A stretch of DNA of 64,000 bases from contig MU129032.1 in the NCBI GenBank assembly GCA_014904985.1, forward strand, positions 36,284 to 100,283, read 5' to 3'. Position numbers and translations under genes: made by a program. Within the stretch, counting starts at the first letter, position 1. Every line of letters starts with the position of its first letter. Source of the stretch: Hydnum rufescens UP504. Its lineage: Eukaryota > Basidiomycota > Agaricomycetes > Cantharellales > Hydnaceae. The notes beneath the pieces were generated by a model. It was given only the letters and a program-made list of their open reading frames with translations. It was not told where the DNA came from and did no database searches. Below are positions 31,041 to 42,828 of this stretch, piece after piece.

Positions 31041-34000
31041 CAGCCTGGGCAGTCATTTTGAAGACCTAAGAAAGGGCCAAAAATGTGGCACAATATGGGC
31101 CTAGTTAGGGTTACAGAGTGAGGGGCCCCAAAACAATATAAAATTTATATTGTGTACATTGATTTGGGGCCCATTGAAGTGGAACTTAGTGATGGAGACA
31201 TTTGAAAATATGTGAGGGTACTGGGAAGACAAGGCTGTATGAGAAGGCTCAGATATGCCTAACATTGTTGACCCCTTGAGTGTCTCATGGGCCTTGAGGG
31301 GTCATTATATCACAGTTTTTGATATTCAATACATGTATGCACATTGTGAGGAAACTGAAACATTTATTGATGTGGGACTAGAAATAGATGCAGATATGAA
31401 CAGGTAGATGGAGGGTGAAAGAGGTGAGGTGAGAATCTGTGAAAACAGGCATGGTCTTCCTTCCATAGGTAGGTGCAGGGAAAGGGGGGAGAAGATGGGT
31501 GGTAGTGAAGTGAAAAATCATCAGATGGACACACAAATGGGTAAAAAGGAACAAGGGGATTAATATGCATTGAACAAGCCCACAAAAGCCACAAAAGGCC
31601 AGGATTTACCCATACAAGGTGGTGTTGAGTGGGGGAGGAGAGCACTCGTCATAATGGAGCCAAAAGTGCTCCAAATGACTCATGAGTGGATGCGTTGGAA
31701 AGGGGGAGTCTAGACAAAGTGAACAAGCCCAAAAACAGAATGAGTGGACAAGATCTCCCTCCAGGAGGTGCAGGGAGAGGGGGGAGGAGAAGATGGGTGA
31801 TAGTGAAGTGAAAAATAATCAGATAGATGCACAAAGGGATTGACCAGAAAGAGGGGATCAAGGCACATCCAACAAGCATAAAAGTTTCGAAATCTGTCCA
31901 GATTTGAGCCCAGGGGAGTTGATTGATTCAAGCTGTTCTGGAAGGATGACAGCCACCATGAGTAGCCCAAAGCCAACAGGGGGAAAACAAAAGGGATATC
32001 ACTGGGGATTCACCCCAAAGGAAATAAAAGACACTTTTGCAAATTGAAAAGCCACTACACAAGGTGTAGCCCAGCATTCTGCTCAAAGTGTGGATAAGAC
32101 CCCAAAAAGGGAGAGAAAGGAAGAGTGAAACTACAGGGGACCCCATAGAATAAAAGACCCCCACTGAATGGAAAGCCATGACACTAAGTGTAGCCTGACA
32201 TTCAGCTTGAAGCCTTGAAGTGAAGAGGAAGGTGGCCAGCAAATAGAACGAAATCAAGGAGAAGGAAACCAAGAACAAGTGAGGGGTGCCCCAGAAAAGA
32301 CAAAGCCCACTCCTGCTGAATGGAAAGCCATGACACTAGGTGTAGCCCAACATTCAGCTTGAAGTGAGGTGATGTTGAAAAACACTGGCAATTGCTGGGG
32401 GACTCAACACCAGCAATTGCTGGCATTCACTAAGTGCCCAAGTGCTGTGCAAAACCAAGCCACAAACCTTACATACTGCTGTAATATGGTTACATATGCT
32501 TTCATCCTCTGTCCCCCTATCTATTTGGTATGGGTAATGTGCCAAAAGTGGCCTAATTCATTTCCTTTGAGGTATTGAATTACAAGTACTGCTAAAAAAT
32601 AACATCTTGGTAGGTGACTCTGAAACTTAGGATGTAACTAGGGATTATTTAGGTGAAACCATATCAAAATTTCAGCCAAATCTGTCCAGTAGTTATTGAG
32701 ATACAAAGTACACATGTTTTGACATTGAAAATGGATTTACTGCCCTTACAGATCAGGTAAAGACTTGAGAATTTGCATGTGACAGGGCACCATGGTGAAT
32801 AAATCACATCCTGAATATCAGCCTATTCTGTTCACTTTTATGCATTCAACTGCCTTGGCAAGCAACAAGGGAACAACAACCTACCATGAATGTGAACCAC
32901 TCCATATCAGACCTAAACTAGGTGGAATAGGCTTAAATTATTGCAACAATGACTATATCCAAAAATGGAATGAATTGGATGTGTGGAAGTGGCTGAACTT
33001 GAGGGAGAGGGAGAGGAAGATCAAAAGTGAATTACATAGATGTAATTCACTTTTGATCTTCCTCTCCCTCTCCCTCAAGTTCAGCCACTTCCACACATCC
33101 AATTCATTCCATTTTTGGATATAGTCATTGTTGCAATAATTTAAGCCTATTCCACCTAGTTTAGGTCTGATATGGAGTGGTTCACATTCATGGTAGGTTG
33201 TTGTTCCCTTGTTGCTTGCCAAGGCAGTTGAATGCATAAAAGTGAACAGAATAGGCTGATATTCAGGATGTGATTTATTCACCATGGTGCCCTGTCACAT
33301 GCAAATTCTCAAGTCTTTACCTGATCTGTAAGGGCAGTAAATCCATTTTCAATGTCAAAACATGTGTACTTTGTATCTCAATAACTACTGGACAGATTTG
33401 GCTGAAATTTTGATATGGTTTCACCTAAATAATCCCTAGTTACATCCTAAGTTTCAGAGTCACCTACCAAGATGTTATTTTTTTGCAGTACTTGTAATTC
33501 AATACCTCAAAGGAAATGAATTAGGCCACTTTTGGCACATTACCCATACCAAATAGATAGGGGGACAGAGGATGAAAGCATATGTAACCATATTACAGCA
33601 GTATGTAAGGTTTGTGGCTTGGTTTTGCACAGCACTTGGGCACTTAGTGAATGCCAGCAATTGCTGGTGTTGAGTCCCCCAGCAATTGCCAGTGTTTTTC
33701 AACATCACCTCACTTCAAGCTGAATGTTGGGCTACACCTAGTGTCATGGCTTTCCATTCAGCAGGAGTGGGCTTTGTCTTTTCTGGGGCACCCTCACTTG
33801 TTCTTGGTTTCCTTCTCCTTGATTTCGTTCTATTTGCTGGCCACCTTCCTCTTCACTTCAAGGCTTCAAGCTGAATGTCAGGCTACACTTAGTGTCATGG
33901 CTTTCCATTCAGTGGGGGTCTTTTATTCTATGGGGTCCCCTGTAGTTTCACTCTTCCTTTCTCTCCCTTTTTGGGGTCTTATCCACACTTTGAGCAGAAT

Positions 34001-34878
34001 GCTGGGCTACACCTTGTGTAGTGGCTTTTCAATTTGCAAAAGTGTCTTTTATTTCCTTTGGGGTGAATCCCCAGTGATATCCCTTTTGTTTTCCCCCTGT
34101 TGGCTTTGGGCTACTCATGGTGGCTGTCATCCTTCCAGAACAGCTTGAATCAATCAACTCCCCTGGGCTCAAATCTGGACAGATTTCAAAACTTTTATGC
34201 TTGTTGGATGTGCCTTGATCCCCTCTTTCTGGTCAATCCCTTTGTGCATCTATCTGATTATTTTTCACTTCACTATCACCCATCTTCTCCTCCCCCCTCT
34301 CCCTGCACCTCCTGGAGGGAGATCTTGTCCACTCATTCTGTTTTTGGGCTTGTTCACTTTGTCTAGACTCCCCCTTTCCAACGCATCCACTCATGAGTCA
34401 TTTGGAGCACTTTTGGCTCCATTATGATGAGTGCTCTCCTCCCCCACTCAACACCACCTTGTGTGAGTAAATCCTGTTCATTTGGACCTTTTTTTTTTTT
34501 GGCCTTATGCAATTCATCTCAATTTCCTCTTTCTGTCCACCCCATTTGCATTTCTATTCCACCATTTTCCCTTCACTGTCCTTCTTCTGCCTTGCTACTT
34601 GCTTATTTTCCACTTTGTATTCATTTACCAATATTGAAGTCCCCCATTGGGGCCCCTTTGGATGTAGCCCTAATTAGGTTCAATGCCATAATGGATTTAA
34701 TAGTTGATGTGGAACAGTGGTGTTAAGCCCATATATAGTATTATGTCCATGCAGGTGCAGAACAGCTAAGGTCACTGAAAACACCCCTTGGGGCCCCTGA
34801 GGTCTGAGGCCTAGTTAGGCCCAAAAAGTGCCTCATTTTTGGGCCTAGTTAGGGCTGATTTTGTGGCTGACCAAGGTG
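31041..34878. mobile_element. Large foldback element C (3.8 kb)
   Basis: The left end CAGCCTGGGCAGTCATTTT is of type II and the right end, on the reverse strand, CACCTTGGTCAGCCAC is of type I. Each has an adjacent GGCCTAGTTAGG block. Arms from about 31600 to 34480 meet at 33038 (GTGAATTACATAGATGTAATTCAC) and are nearly identical (single-base differences, for example near 32592 versus 33484). The outer 250-500 bp are diverged. The inner arms contain AGCAATTGCTGG and AAGTGCCCAAGTGCTG, which correspond to CGGCAATTGCCG and AAGCGCCTAAGCGCTG in element A. It has no cassette introns and no coding function. Frames on the two strands mirror each other. Confidence 0.75.
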
Positions 34879-34879
34879 G

Positions 34880-36220
34880 AATAATGAGTCTAAATGATTC
34901 ATACTGGACTCTGTTCTCAAGTGTGTCCCAATCATCAACGCCAGCTGCAGTGAGGAGTCCCTCCAATTCTTTCATTGCTGCATCATTCACACTGGCATTA
35001 TCTGAGGTGATATGGCCAAGCTAGGAAGTATCAAACACTTGTTAGTATCTGCTAAGAGGCAACTCCATTCTCATACCTTTGCTGCCATCATCATATCTTT
35101 TGTTAAGTCAAAGATGTGTGCCACCATATTAGCACCTGAGTGGGATCCAGGGAGTTCAGTAAAGGAAATGAGTTCTGACTGGAGCTCCCAGTCTGCTGTA
35201 ATGAAATGGACAGTAACAGCAATATATGCCTTCATGATGGACGAAGTCCACCCATTGAATGTAAGGGATACCTTCCCTGGAGCAGACTAGACAGGGATTA
35301 GAGTTATTGTGGAAGCAAGAGCAAGGAGTCCATACCTTAATCTGTTCCTTGAGAGACTCCTGGATCTCTCCTGCATGAGCCATAATCAACAACATGATTT
35401 TTGTTCATTTCAGGACATCCTTCTCACTTGCTTTCATGGCACTTTGTTTGGTCTGGTACATCATCATTTCACAGAAAGAGGGTGAGTCCATGATGTGTAG
35501 AGCCTGGAACACCAAGGTTACTGATGGTGTTCAGTATTGTTCAACTGGATCAAGACTCACCTGATCTGTTTCAAGAATAAAATTCTTGATGAGTTGACAT
35601 AGTGTATCTGCATTCCACTAATCCTGTTGCCACATTGGGACACTGAACTGGGTGATCTGAGAGTGTGTTGCACTGCAGATATGTTAGTAAGCTAATCAAA
35701 GTGGAGTAGTGGAAACAACCAACTCATCCACTATGTCTCCACAGGAATCTTTGATGCTGCTCAGAACAGCTTGGTTGTTCATCAGGATTTTGAGTCTCTC
35801 ACAGTGCAGCCTATACACTTCCCAGTGCCATCCCCCATGTATGGCAATATGGTTTCTCAATGTTGACACCCCAGTTTTCACAGCAAAATAGGATTTAAGC
35901 CTTGTGCTTTTCAAGCCCTCCTTCTTCAACTCACTAGTATTGTGAGTACTTGATCAAATGATGCATATCTACTACTCACATACACACAGGGCATGCCCAC
36001 ATTAGCTCATCTACTTGTTTGTCCAGGTTTTTGTGTACCTCAGGTTTTCCAAATACACCATTGAGATCATGGGTGGCATCACTTTTCTTTGGATGGCTTT
36101 CCACCATTAACATGGCTGAGGCCTTGTCCACAGTAGCAAACTCTGCTGCTTCATTATCTTGGGTACACTGTGGAAGATAAAAACATCCAGTATCAGAAAA
36201 CATGAAATCACACCACTCCC
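34880..36220 (-). pseudogene. hAT-superfamily transposase fragments
   Basis: DDE-type transposase remains, read from high to low coordinates. A WACPVC pair and HIAIHGGWHWEVYRLHCERL (35720-35990) suit a BED-type zinc finger. Further on come TKQSAMKASEKDVLK and IQESLKEQIK. Next, in shifted frames near 35120-35290, is a PYIQWVDFVHHEG / TVHFI region matching the hAT core where the first catalytic Asp normally sits (family wording DGWTS), and TELPGSHSGANMVAHIF. Many frame changes are present. The left end abuts element C, whose insertion probably removed the C-terminal half with the dimerisation domain. The family call rests on the core wording. The BED finger is less sure. Confidence 0.65.
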
Positions 36221-36229
36221 AGCCTTTGG

Positions 36230-36700
36230 ATGATCACATGACCAATTATGAAATTAATTATGGCTATGCACAGAAATCAAATTCATTCTATAACTCCATC
36301 AGTTTTGATCAGAGAGGTACGCCCATATAACGCTTAGAAATCTACAATTCACACCTTTCGAATGGTACCAAACACAAGTTGAACAGACCAAAGCTGCACT
36401 CTCCAAGCCAATTTTACTATCAAAATCCAGGATTTCCAGTAAAAAACAAATTTCTCTGTCAGTTCACATTCAATCCTCTCAGAACAACTGTGCCTAGAAA
36501 GATATAACAAATCTGCATCCAAGGGTACCAAGCATGCAAAGAAAAGATCAAAACTGAACTCTACAGAATGATATTACTATCAGAATCAACACCCATCAGT
36601 AAAAAATGAATTTCTGTTAGTTTACATCGGATCTGCTTGGAACCACCATGCCCAGAACACTGTTAAAAATCCACATCGAATGATACCAAGAGCATCTATT
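36230..36700 (-). repeat. Family X-related module block
   Basis: It contains CTCCATCAGTTTTGATC, AATGGTACCAAAC and two further degenerate copies of the same approximately 140-nt module, in reverse orientation to most family X copies. It splits the hAT remains from the frames at 37640-38568. Confidence 0.55.
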
Positions 36701-37630
36701 ACAGATGCAAACTGCTGTTTCTGCATCAAATCCCATCCCATGCACTTGTCCCCATTATCAACCAGCAACAAAACACCTTAACCATTGGACTATGCTCAAA
36801 TTAATCTCCAAAACCTGGAGATATCCTTTCATTTCACCTCCAGAATGCTCCACATGGTCAGTGACCTCATGCTGCAAGCATTCCACATGCTCAGCAAATT
36901 GGTGACATCACCCCCCCTCATGATTCCTTTGTTCTCTTTATGAATGACATCACTATGACATCACCTCCTCATGATTCCTTTTGTTCTCCTTATGCATGAC
37001 TCAGCTATGACCACATTATGACATCATCTTGTTATTTTTCTTTTGTTCTCACGTATGACTCACATATGACTCACCCATGAGGGAGTCATATTTCTTAAAC
37101 ACAGCCACCTTCAGAAAGGTATAGAAGCTGGTAGATTTCCTGTATCCCCCCACAATCATCTCCTCTCTGGAAATCATCACTGTCAACCACTGTCAACTTT
37201 TCTGCTTGCCTCTAAAGAACAGTCTATCTATAAGTCATCTGGAGCTAAGTCATCTTCAAGGTTGTTGAGACAAAGCCACTGGTAGCCCTCTATGCGAATC
37301 ACTAAAGCCAAGGATAGTTGCAGGACCTAAGGTTAGAGTTGCTGGACATCCAAGGAAAAGTAAGCATGATGAAATATGAATCAGGTTTTGAAGAAAGAAG
37401 GAAGAAAGACACTAACAAAACTAACCAAGCACTGACCAGTCTGTAGCCCACAGATATCCGCATTTTGACCAGGAGAACATAAACAAGAATACACAAATAT
37501 CAGTAAATGAACCAACACAACATGAACAACATATAAGCCTTTCCACAAGCATCCCAGATGTATAAGCCTTTCCATAAGCATCCTACATGATGTATAAGCC
37601 TTTCTACAAGTATCCCAAACGATATATCAT
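36700..37630. other. No gene seen; short tandem repeats
   Basis: Between 36908 and 37095 a unit with TCATGATTCCTTTTGTTCTC and TATGACATCA recurs about three times in degenerate form. The rest shows nothing I can assign. Near 37497-37620 the phrase TATAAGCCTTTCCACAAGC(A/G)TCC recurs three times. Confidence 0.5.
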
Positions 37631-37639
37631 TGACTACAG

Positions 37640-38930
37640 CTAGTCCATATCCCTTCCTATTCTCCACTGAACACCATACACATCTTGCAGAGTGTGATCA
37701 ACCATTGAAGTGAACCAACCCAATGAATAACAACAGAAATACAGTCTCCCATCTACACACTGGCTGAACCAGATTTTGATTTGAGAGTCATCGGAGCTCC
37801 CAACCCTTCTTCTATAATGCAAACCTTCATCAGTGTCCAAATTAATATTGTTGACACACTGTTTCTTGGTGGCTTGTTGATCACTGCAGGATTTGTCTGA
37901 TGGGCTCTTGTCATCACTATTGGAAAGAATCATGGCCTTCCTCTTTGCCAATTGCCGAGCTTGAGACATTTCCCCACCCCCTTAGCAGCCATGAGGATTT
38001 TCCCATTGTTTGACCTGTTTAAGGTACTGACTTTTGCATGGGCTCTTTGAGCTGACACCTTTTTCTTCACATTATGACTACTATGGGGACAAATGGGCTC
38101 CCCAGCCCCAAGAGTCTTTAAATTGTTTGAATTGATGCCAAATGCCGCAAAGGCAGCATGGACCCCAGCAGACTTTTTTGTGGTGGAGCATAGCTTCAAT
38201 TCTTGACCTGTCCTTTTTTGGGACAGAACATCCTTGTGTGTGACCTTTTTGATTAGGTGCTTACACCAGTCACCTATGGAGGTACATGAGACTTCATCAG
38301 AGTCCTGTTTATCTGAATTGTATGAGAGTGTTGTGCACTTTGATTTGTAGCCCAGATTATGAGGAAACTTCTCAGCTGCAAGATGAGCCTTAGCTGCCAG
38401 GGTGTCAGGGCTGACATCCAACTCTAAGAGGGAGGGGTCGTTGAGATTACCATGACGGTCCAGAGCAGGTTGGTCAGGGTCTGTGTGAGGGCTTTCATTA
38501 TCAGACATTTTGGGTAGGTGAGAAATTTTGAAGTCAGAGATTTCAAATAATTCCCAGAGCCTCTGCACAATACAGGAACAGATTTTGAATCACATTCTCA
38601 TTGATTGGACCCAGCACATTTTTGTGTGTGGTCAACCAATTATCTTCTCCATCACTACCATTGACCACACCAATGGTACTAGGGAACTCTGTCATTGTTA
38701 TCTTCCACATTACAGTCACACACAAAGGGTCGATAACCCCTATGTTCTTATGGCCTTCAACATTTGTCACTCCTTGGACAAATGAGCCACATTCTATAGA
38801 CTGGTATGTCTGGACCCATTCTTGTTGCTTGTATTCTCTTACTCAGTTCACACAGATTGTCCTTGTCACTGATCCAACAACACATGCCTCAAAGGCCTTG
38901 TGTGGCCCAACATGAGCAACAATATTCACC
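37640..38930 (-). pseudogene. Unrecognised protein remnant upstream of the hAT fragments
   Basis: Two overlapping frames at 37930-38568 (212 residues, with acidic DNESPHTDPDQPALD and basic SHNVKKKVSAQRAHAKV parts) and 37640-37969 (with RQLAKRKAMILSNSDDKS) are joined by a frame change. Upstream, 38543-38770 gives a further segment (GVVNGSDGEDNWLTTHKNVL), and the text up to 38930 (GPHKAFEACVVGSV) fits the same strand. The low-complexity charged regions could be the N-terminal extension of the hAT gene or a separate gene. I cannot name a domain. Confidence 0.4.
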
Positions 38931-39029
38931 CATCTTCGAATGATCCTCTTAGTGCCTGTGATTTCAGTGTAGGGAAACTACTTTTGACCCTTGAAGGCCT
39001 GTTTTTAAGGTTTTCAAACATACCCTTGA

Positions 39030-40215
39030 AGGGTTTCCTCATAGCAGGCCAGTACCTACTATGGTAGGTCATATCACTTGCTACTACTCCTAGAGCACTT
39101 GCTATGATGAATCAAACACTTGCTATGACCTATCAAACACTTGCTACAACCTATCAAACACTTGCTATGATGAATCAAACACTTGCTATGAACACTTGCT
39201 ATGACCCATAGAACACTTGCTATGATGTATCAAACACTTGCTATGACCTATCAACCACTTGCTATGACCCATAGAACACTTGCTATGACCTATAGAACAC
39301 TTGCTACCACCAGTAGAACACTTGCTATGACCCATAGAACACTTGCTATGACCTATAGAACACTTGCTACCACCAGTAGAACACTTGCTATGACCCATAG
39401 AACACTTGCTATGACCTATGGAACACTTGCTACCACCAGTAGAACACTTGTTATGACCTATCAAACACTTGCTATGACCCAAAGAACACTTGCTATGACC
39501 TATAAACACTTGCTGTGACCCAAAGAACACTTGCTATGACCTATAGACACTTACTATGATGAATCAAACACTTGCTACCACCAGTAGAACACTTGCTATG
39601 ACCTATAAGACACTTGCTACCACCAGTAGAGAACTTGCTATGACCCATAGAACACCATGACTATGAACACTTGCTATGATGTAAACACTTGCTATGACCT
39701 ATCAAACACTTGCTACAACCTATCAAACACTTGCTATGATGAATCAAACACTTGCTATGAACACTTGCTATGACCCATAGAACACTGCTATGATGTATCA
39801 AAACTTGCTATGACCTATCAACCACTTGCTATGACCCATAGAACACTTGCTATGACCTATAGAACACTTGCTACCACCAGTAGAACACTTGCTATGACCC
39901 ATTAGAACACTTGCTATGACCTATAGAACACTTGCTACCACCAGTAGAACACTTGCTATGACCCATAGAACACTTGCTATGACCTATGGAACACTTGCTA
40001 CCACCAGTAGAACACTGTTTATGACCTATCAAACACTTGCTATTGACCCATAGAACACTTGCTATGACCTATAAACACTTGCTGTGACCCAAAGAACACT
40101 TGCTATGACCTATAGAAACTTACTATTGATGAATCAAACACTTGCTACCACCAGTAGAACACTTGCTATGACCTATAAGACACTTGCTACCACCAGTAGA
40201 GAACTTGCTATGACC
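39030..40215. repeat. 21-bp minisatellite with 63-bp higher-order unit
   Basis: The basic unit GAACACTTGCTATGACC plus a variable 4-nt tail is 21 bp. Three variants follow each other (tails CATA and TATA, and the CTACCACCAGTA form), making a 63-bp repeat. Because 21 is divisible by three and stops are absent, long frames exist on both strands (7-residue periods TLAMTYR and GHSKCSM). From about 39640 the text repeats 39130-39640 with many single-base indels. This resembles the duplication at 18919. Confidence 0.9.
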
Positions 40216-40329
40216 ATAGACCCCGCGACCCCACGAAAGACAGCCGTGAGAAAGGACACCCCGTGAACCCCCCAAAATGATCCCGCTGGTACAAAACAGT
40301 ACCATTCATACCCCACTTCAGGTGGGTGT

Positions 40330-40720
40330 TTGGTATACAAAAGTTTTTTTTTCAAATTTCTATATGTGCAACGATGCAAACAGGAGCAGGCACAAGCTGC
40401 TCCCCTTTTGCAATCATTCAATTTTTGTTTACTAACATACAGTATGCAGTTCTAGGATCCAAATTGAACACCCCCAAAATGCGACCTACCCCAATGGGCA
40501 ACCCGCACCCCCACGGTGAAGTGCCAAGCCGCACCCCGACCACACCCGCCCAAGCGGGTGTGGTACTACTACATAGTTTTTTGTTTATAAGTTTCTACGG
40601 ATGGTACCACACCCGCCTAAGTGGGTGTGGTGCCACTAGATAGTTTTTTTTATATTTTATTTTAAATTTCTACAGATGGTACCACACCTCAGTGAGTGTG
40701 GTGACTTTTTAAATAAATAA
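40330..40720 (+). repeat. Fifth cassette array, near the right type I end
   Basis: One intron-like unit (about 40340-40456) has a degenerate donor, the hairpin GGAGCAGG-CACAA-GCTGCTCC, TTTACTAAC and TTCTAG. Three hairpin A copies without introns follow at about 40545, 40606 and 40680. The layout mirrors the outer left part of element A. Confidence 0.6.
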
Positions 40721-40734
40721 ATAAATAAAAAATA

Positions 40735-41058
40735 AACAACTCAGTAAGAATAAAACAGAACTGCCGAATTAAACCCCACTGACTGGGGGTAGCAGTGATA
40801 ATAAATAAATAAATAATTATAAATGGAACATGTTATCCCCGATAAGCCTGTATGGCCTGCTGCAAGTCTGAGATTCTCTAAGTCCCAGTTTCGGCCAATT
40901 TTCAGCCAATTTTCAGCCATTTCAGCCAATTCTGGGCAAGGATGTGAAATCATAAAAATGGCCATTTCGGCCGAAATAGTGATGGGACCTACTTAGGTAC
41001 CATTATCTGCCCCGGAAGTGGTACCTAACTAGGTAGGCTTAGATGACTGACCAAGGTG
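40735..41058 (-). repeat. Type I terminus and subterminal block
   Basis: The reverse complement matches 1728-1990. Identity is very high in the outer 115 bp and about 90 percent further in. It ends CTGACCAAGGTG at 41047-41058, immediately before the IS3EU-like gene text. Confidence 0.7.
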
Positions 41059-42793
41059 GAAGCATCAATCATTCGGACCAACATTGCCCTGCTACAGAGT
41101 GAGGTTCAACTTGGGCACTGGTTTGCGTTAGATGCCTCCCACCATGGTGTCCAGGATCCTGTGTCTTACGTCCATGATGGTGGGCCTGGGCGTCCCCGGG
41201 TTGTCATTGATCCAGATTGGTTGCACTGGGCATTTGGGCACCGCTCGACCTCTGGTATTGCAAGGTTCCTAGGGATCTCGAGACCAATTGTTAGGGAGGC
41301 ACTGCTGGAGTTGGGTCTTGTGGAGCCTGGAGAGAACCCTTTTTTGTGCCTTCCTGCTGCATCTAATCTTGGAACCGCTTTCCTGGGGCTTCGTGGATTG
41401 CATCCAAGTCCAGCTGCCTCTGCAGGTTGGTTCTATTTGATTGTTAAGTACTCTGTCGGATTAAGGCTCAAGTTTTTTTCTCTTTCAGGCCTGAACAATG
41501 CTCATAGTGACAACATCTCCACTCTTGAACCTGTGCACAGACTGAATGGTAATGTCCACATCCAGCTTCACTTGTACACATCCCCAGTCTCCCAATGGGG
41601 TGATGATGATCTGGACCATGCCATACGACACCTCTGAGTCCATTTTCCTAATGCCGGCATTTCCTTGATCCATGGACACCTTCTTGATCAAGGGCAATGA
41701 GTTCCATGAGATTGAATTACGGAATCTCTGCAACAGATAGATCCAATACAGCATGCATTTGAGAGGCAAATCATTCGTCATAGAGTCTATAGTGTCCCTG
41801 GGCCAAACTTCCTGTGGCATCATGATGGGCAGCATGGTATGATGCCTTCAGATCATGATAGAGTCTATTTAATGGTTCAAACCCTTCAGGCCTAATAAGG
41901 TGGAACATCATCTTTCATGGCTTTATTGATAGCTATTCTCATTTGATTACAGGTTTGCATGCCAGCAACAACAACCGTGCTTCCACTGTCTTTGATGTCT
42001 TCCTTACTGCTGCGGCTGTATATGGCTGCCCCTCGAGAATACGAGGTGACCATGGGACTGAGAATATGAGGGTTGCAGAGTATATGGAACTCACAAATGG
42101 TATTGGTAGAGGGTCATATATTTGGGGGAGGTGAGACCAACCCCCTTCTTGTACCCAGTCTCTTATCACCTGAATATTGGTAGGAGTGTGCACAATGTCC
42201 GAATTGAGCGGCTGTGGGTCGATCTAACCACATCTTTTGGTGCCAAATGGCATGAATTCTTCACTCTCCTGGAATTTTCCCATGGGCTCGATGTCAACAG
42301 CTGCAATCACATTTGGCTTCTACACTATCTGTTCCTTCCGGAGATAAACCAGGAGGTGGATGGATTTGTTCATCTCTGGAACTCTCACAAACTTCACATA
42401 CGCCATGGGACAAATCGTTCACCCATTGATATGTTTGGATTTGACATGCTTGTTCATGGATTGCATGGTGATGTCCTGTCACCTGAAGAATTGGAGGTCT
42501 ATGGTGTTGATTGGGAGGGTCTGAGGGACACATCTCTCCATGACCACCAGATCAGGAACAACCATGCCAATGAAGGTGCATCATCTTGGGTTGGTCGGGT
42601 AGGTCCTCCCCCAGATCTCAGTGAAGTGATAGTTGATCCTCCAGATGCCCCCCTCAACCATGAGCATATCATTCTCCTTTACAACTTTTTGACACCATAT
42701 TTAGGACACTTTGACCAAGAACACCTAGTTCAGTGTTGGGTTCAGTGTCTTGCTTATGTTCATACACTTCAGCCACTGTTTTCTCATAGCTAG
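41059..42793 (+). pseudogene. IS3EU-like integrase-type DDE transposase
   Basis: The N-terminal part (GRPRVVIDPDWLHWAFGHRS, GIARFLGISRPIVREALLEL) resembles an HTH-type DNA-binding region. An IRHL region follows with several stops where the family would have Arg (near 41637, 41698, 41713 and 41719), each explained by CGA to TGA. The catalytic part uses spliced exons. WHHDGQHG supplies the first Asp, and an intron at 41837-41889 joins in phase to LIRWNIIFHGFIDSYS. GCPSRIRGDHGTEN supplies the second Asp. An intron at 42131-42183 joins to SVHNVRIERLWVDL with the Glu. The last exon, 42184-42793, is open for about 200 residues and ends LQPLFSHS. The catalytic triad is intact but the middle is broken. 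The gene start is lost at the terminus ending at 41058. The IS3EU name is from family resemblance and less certain than the rve-type fold. Confidence 0.7.
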
Positions 42794-42828
42794 GAGTGTA
42801 ATATACTATAGTGTTATGAGTTGTGCAT

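Noticed and set aside
32792..33285. Mirror-image 110-residue frames around the centre of element C
   Set aside because: They are the same sequence read on both strands of the inverted repeat and have no family motif or initiation support.
39186..39530. Repeat protein encoded by the minisatellite on either strand
   Set aside because: The 21-bp period without stops makes open frames inevitable. There is no start context, promoter or splice structure supporting one strand.
1728..41058. A single 39 kb giant element bounded by matching type I ends
   Set aside because: The ends at 1728 and 41058 match very well, but elements A and C each pair one type I with one type II end. The flanks show no shared target duplication or continuous gene. 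Two separate elements with type II partners near 7104 and 20523 explain the data more simply.
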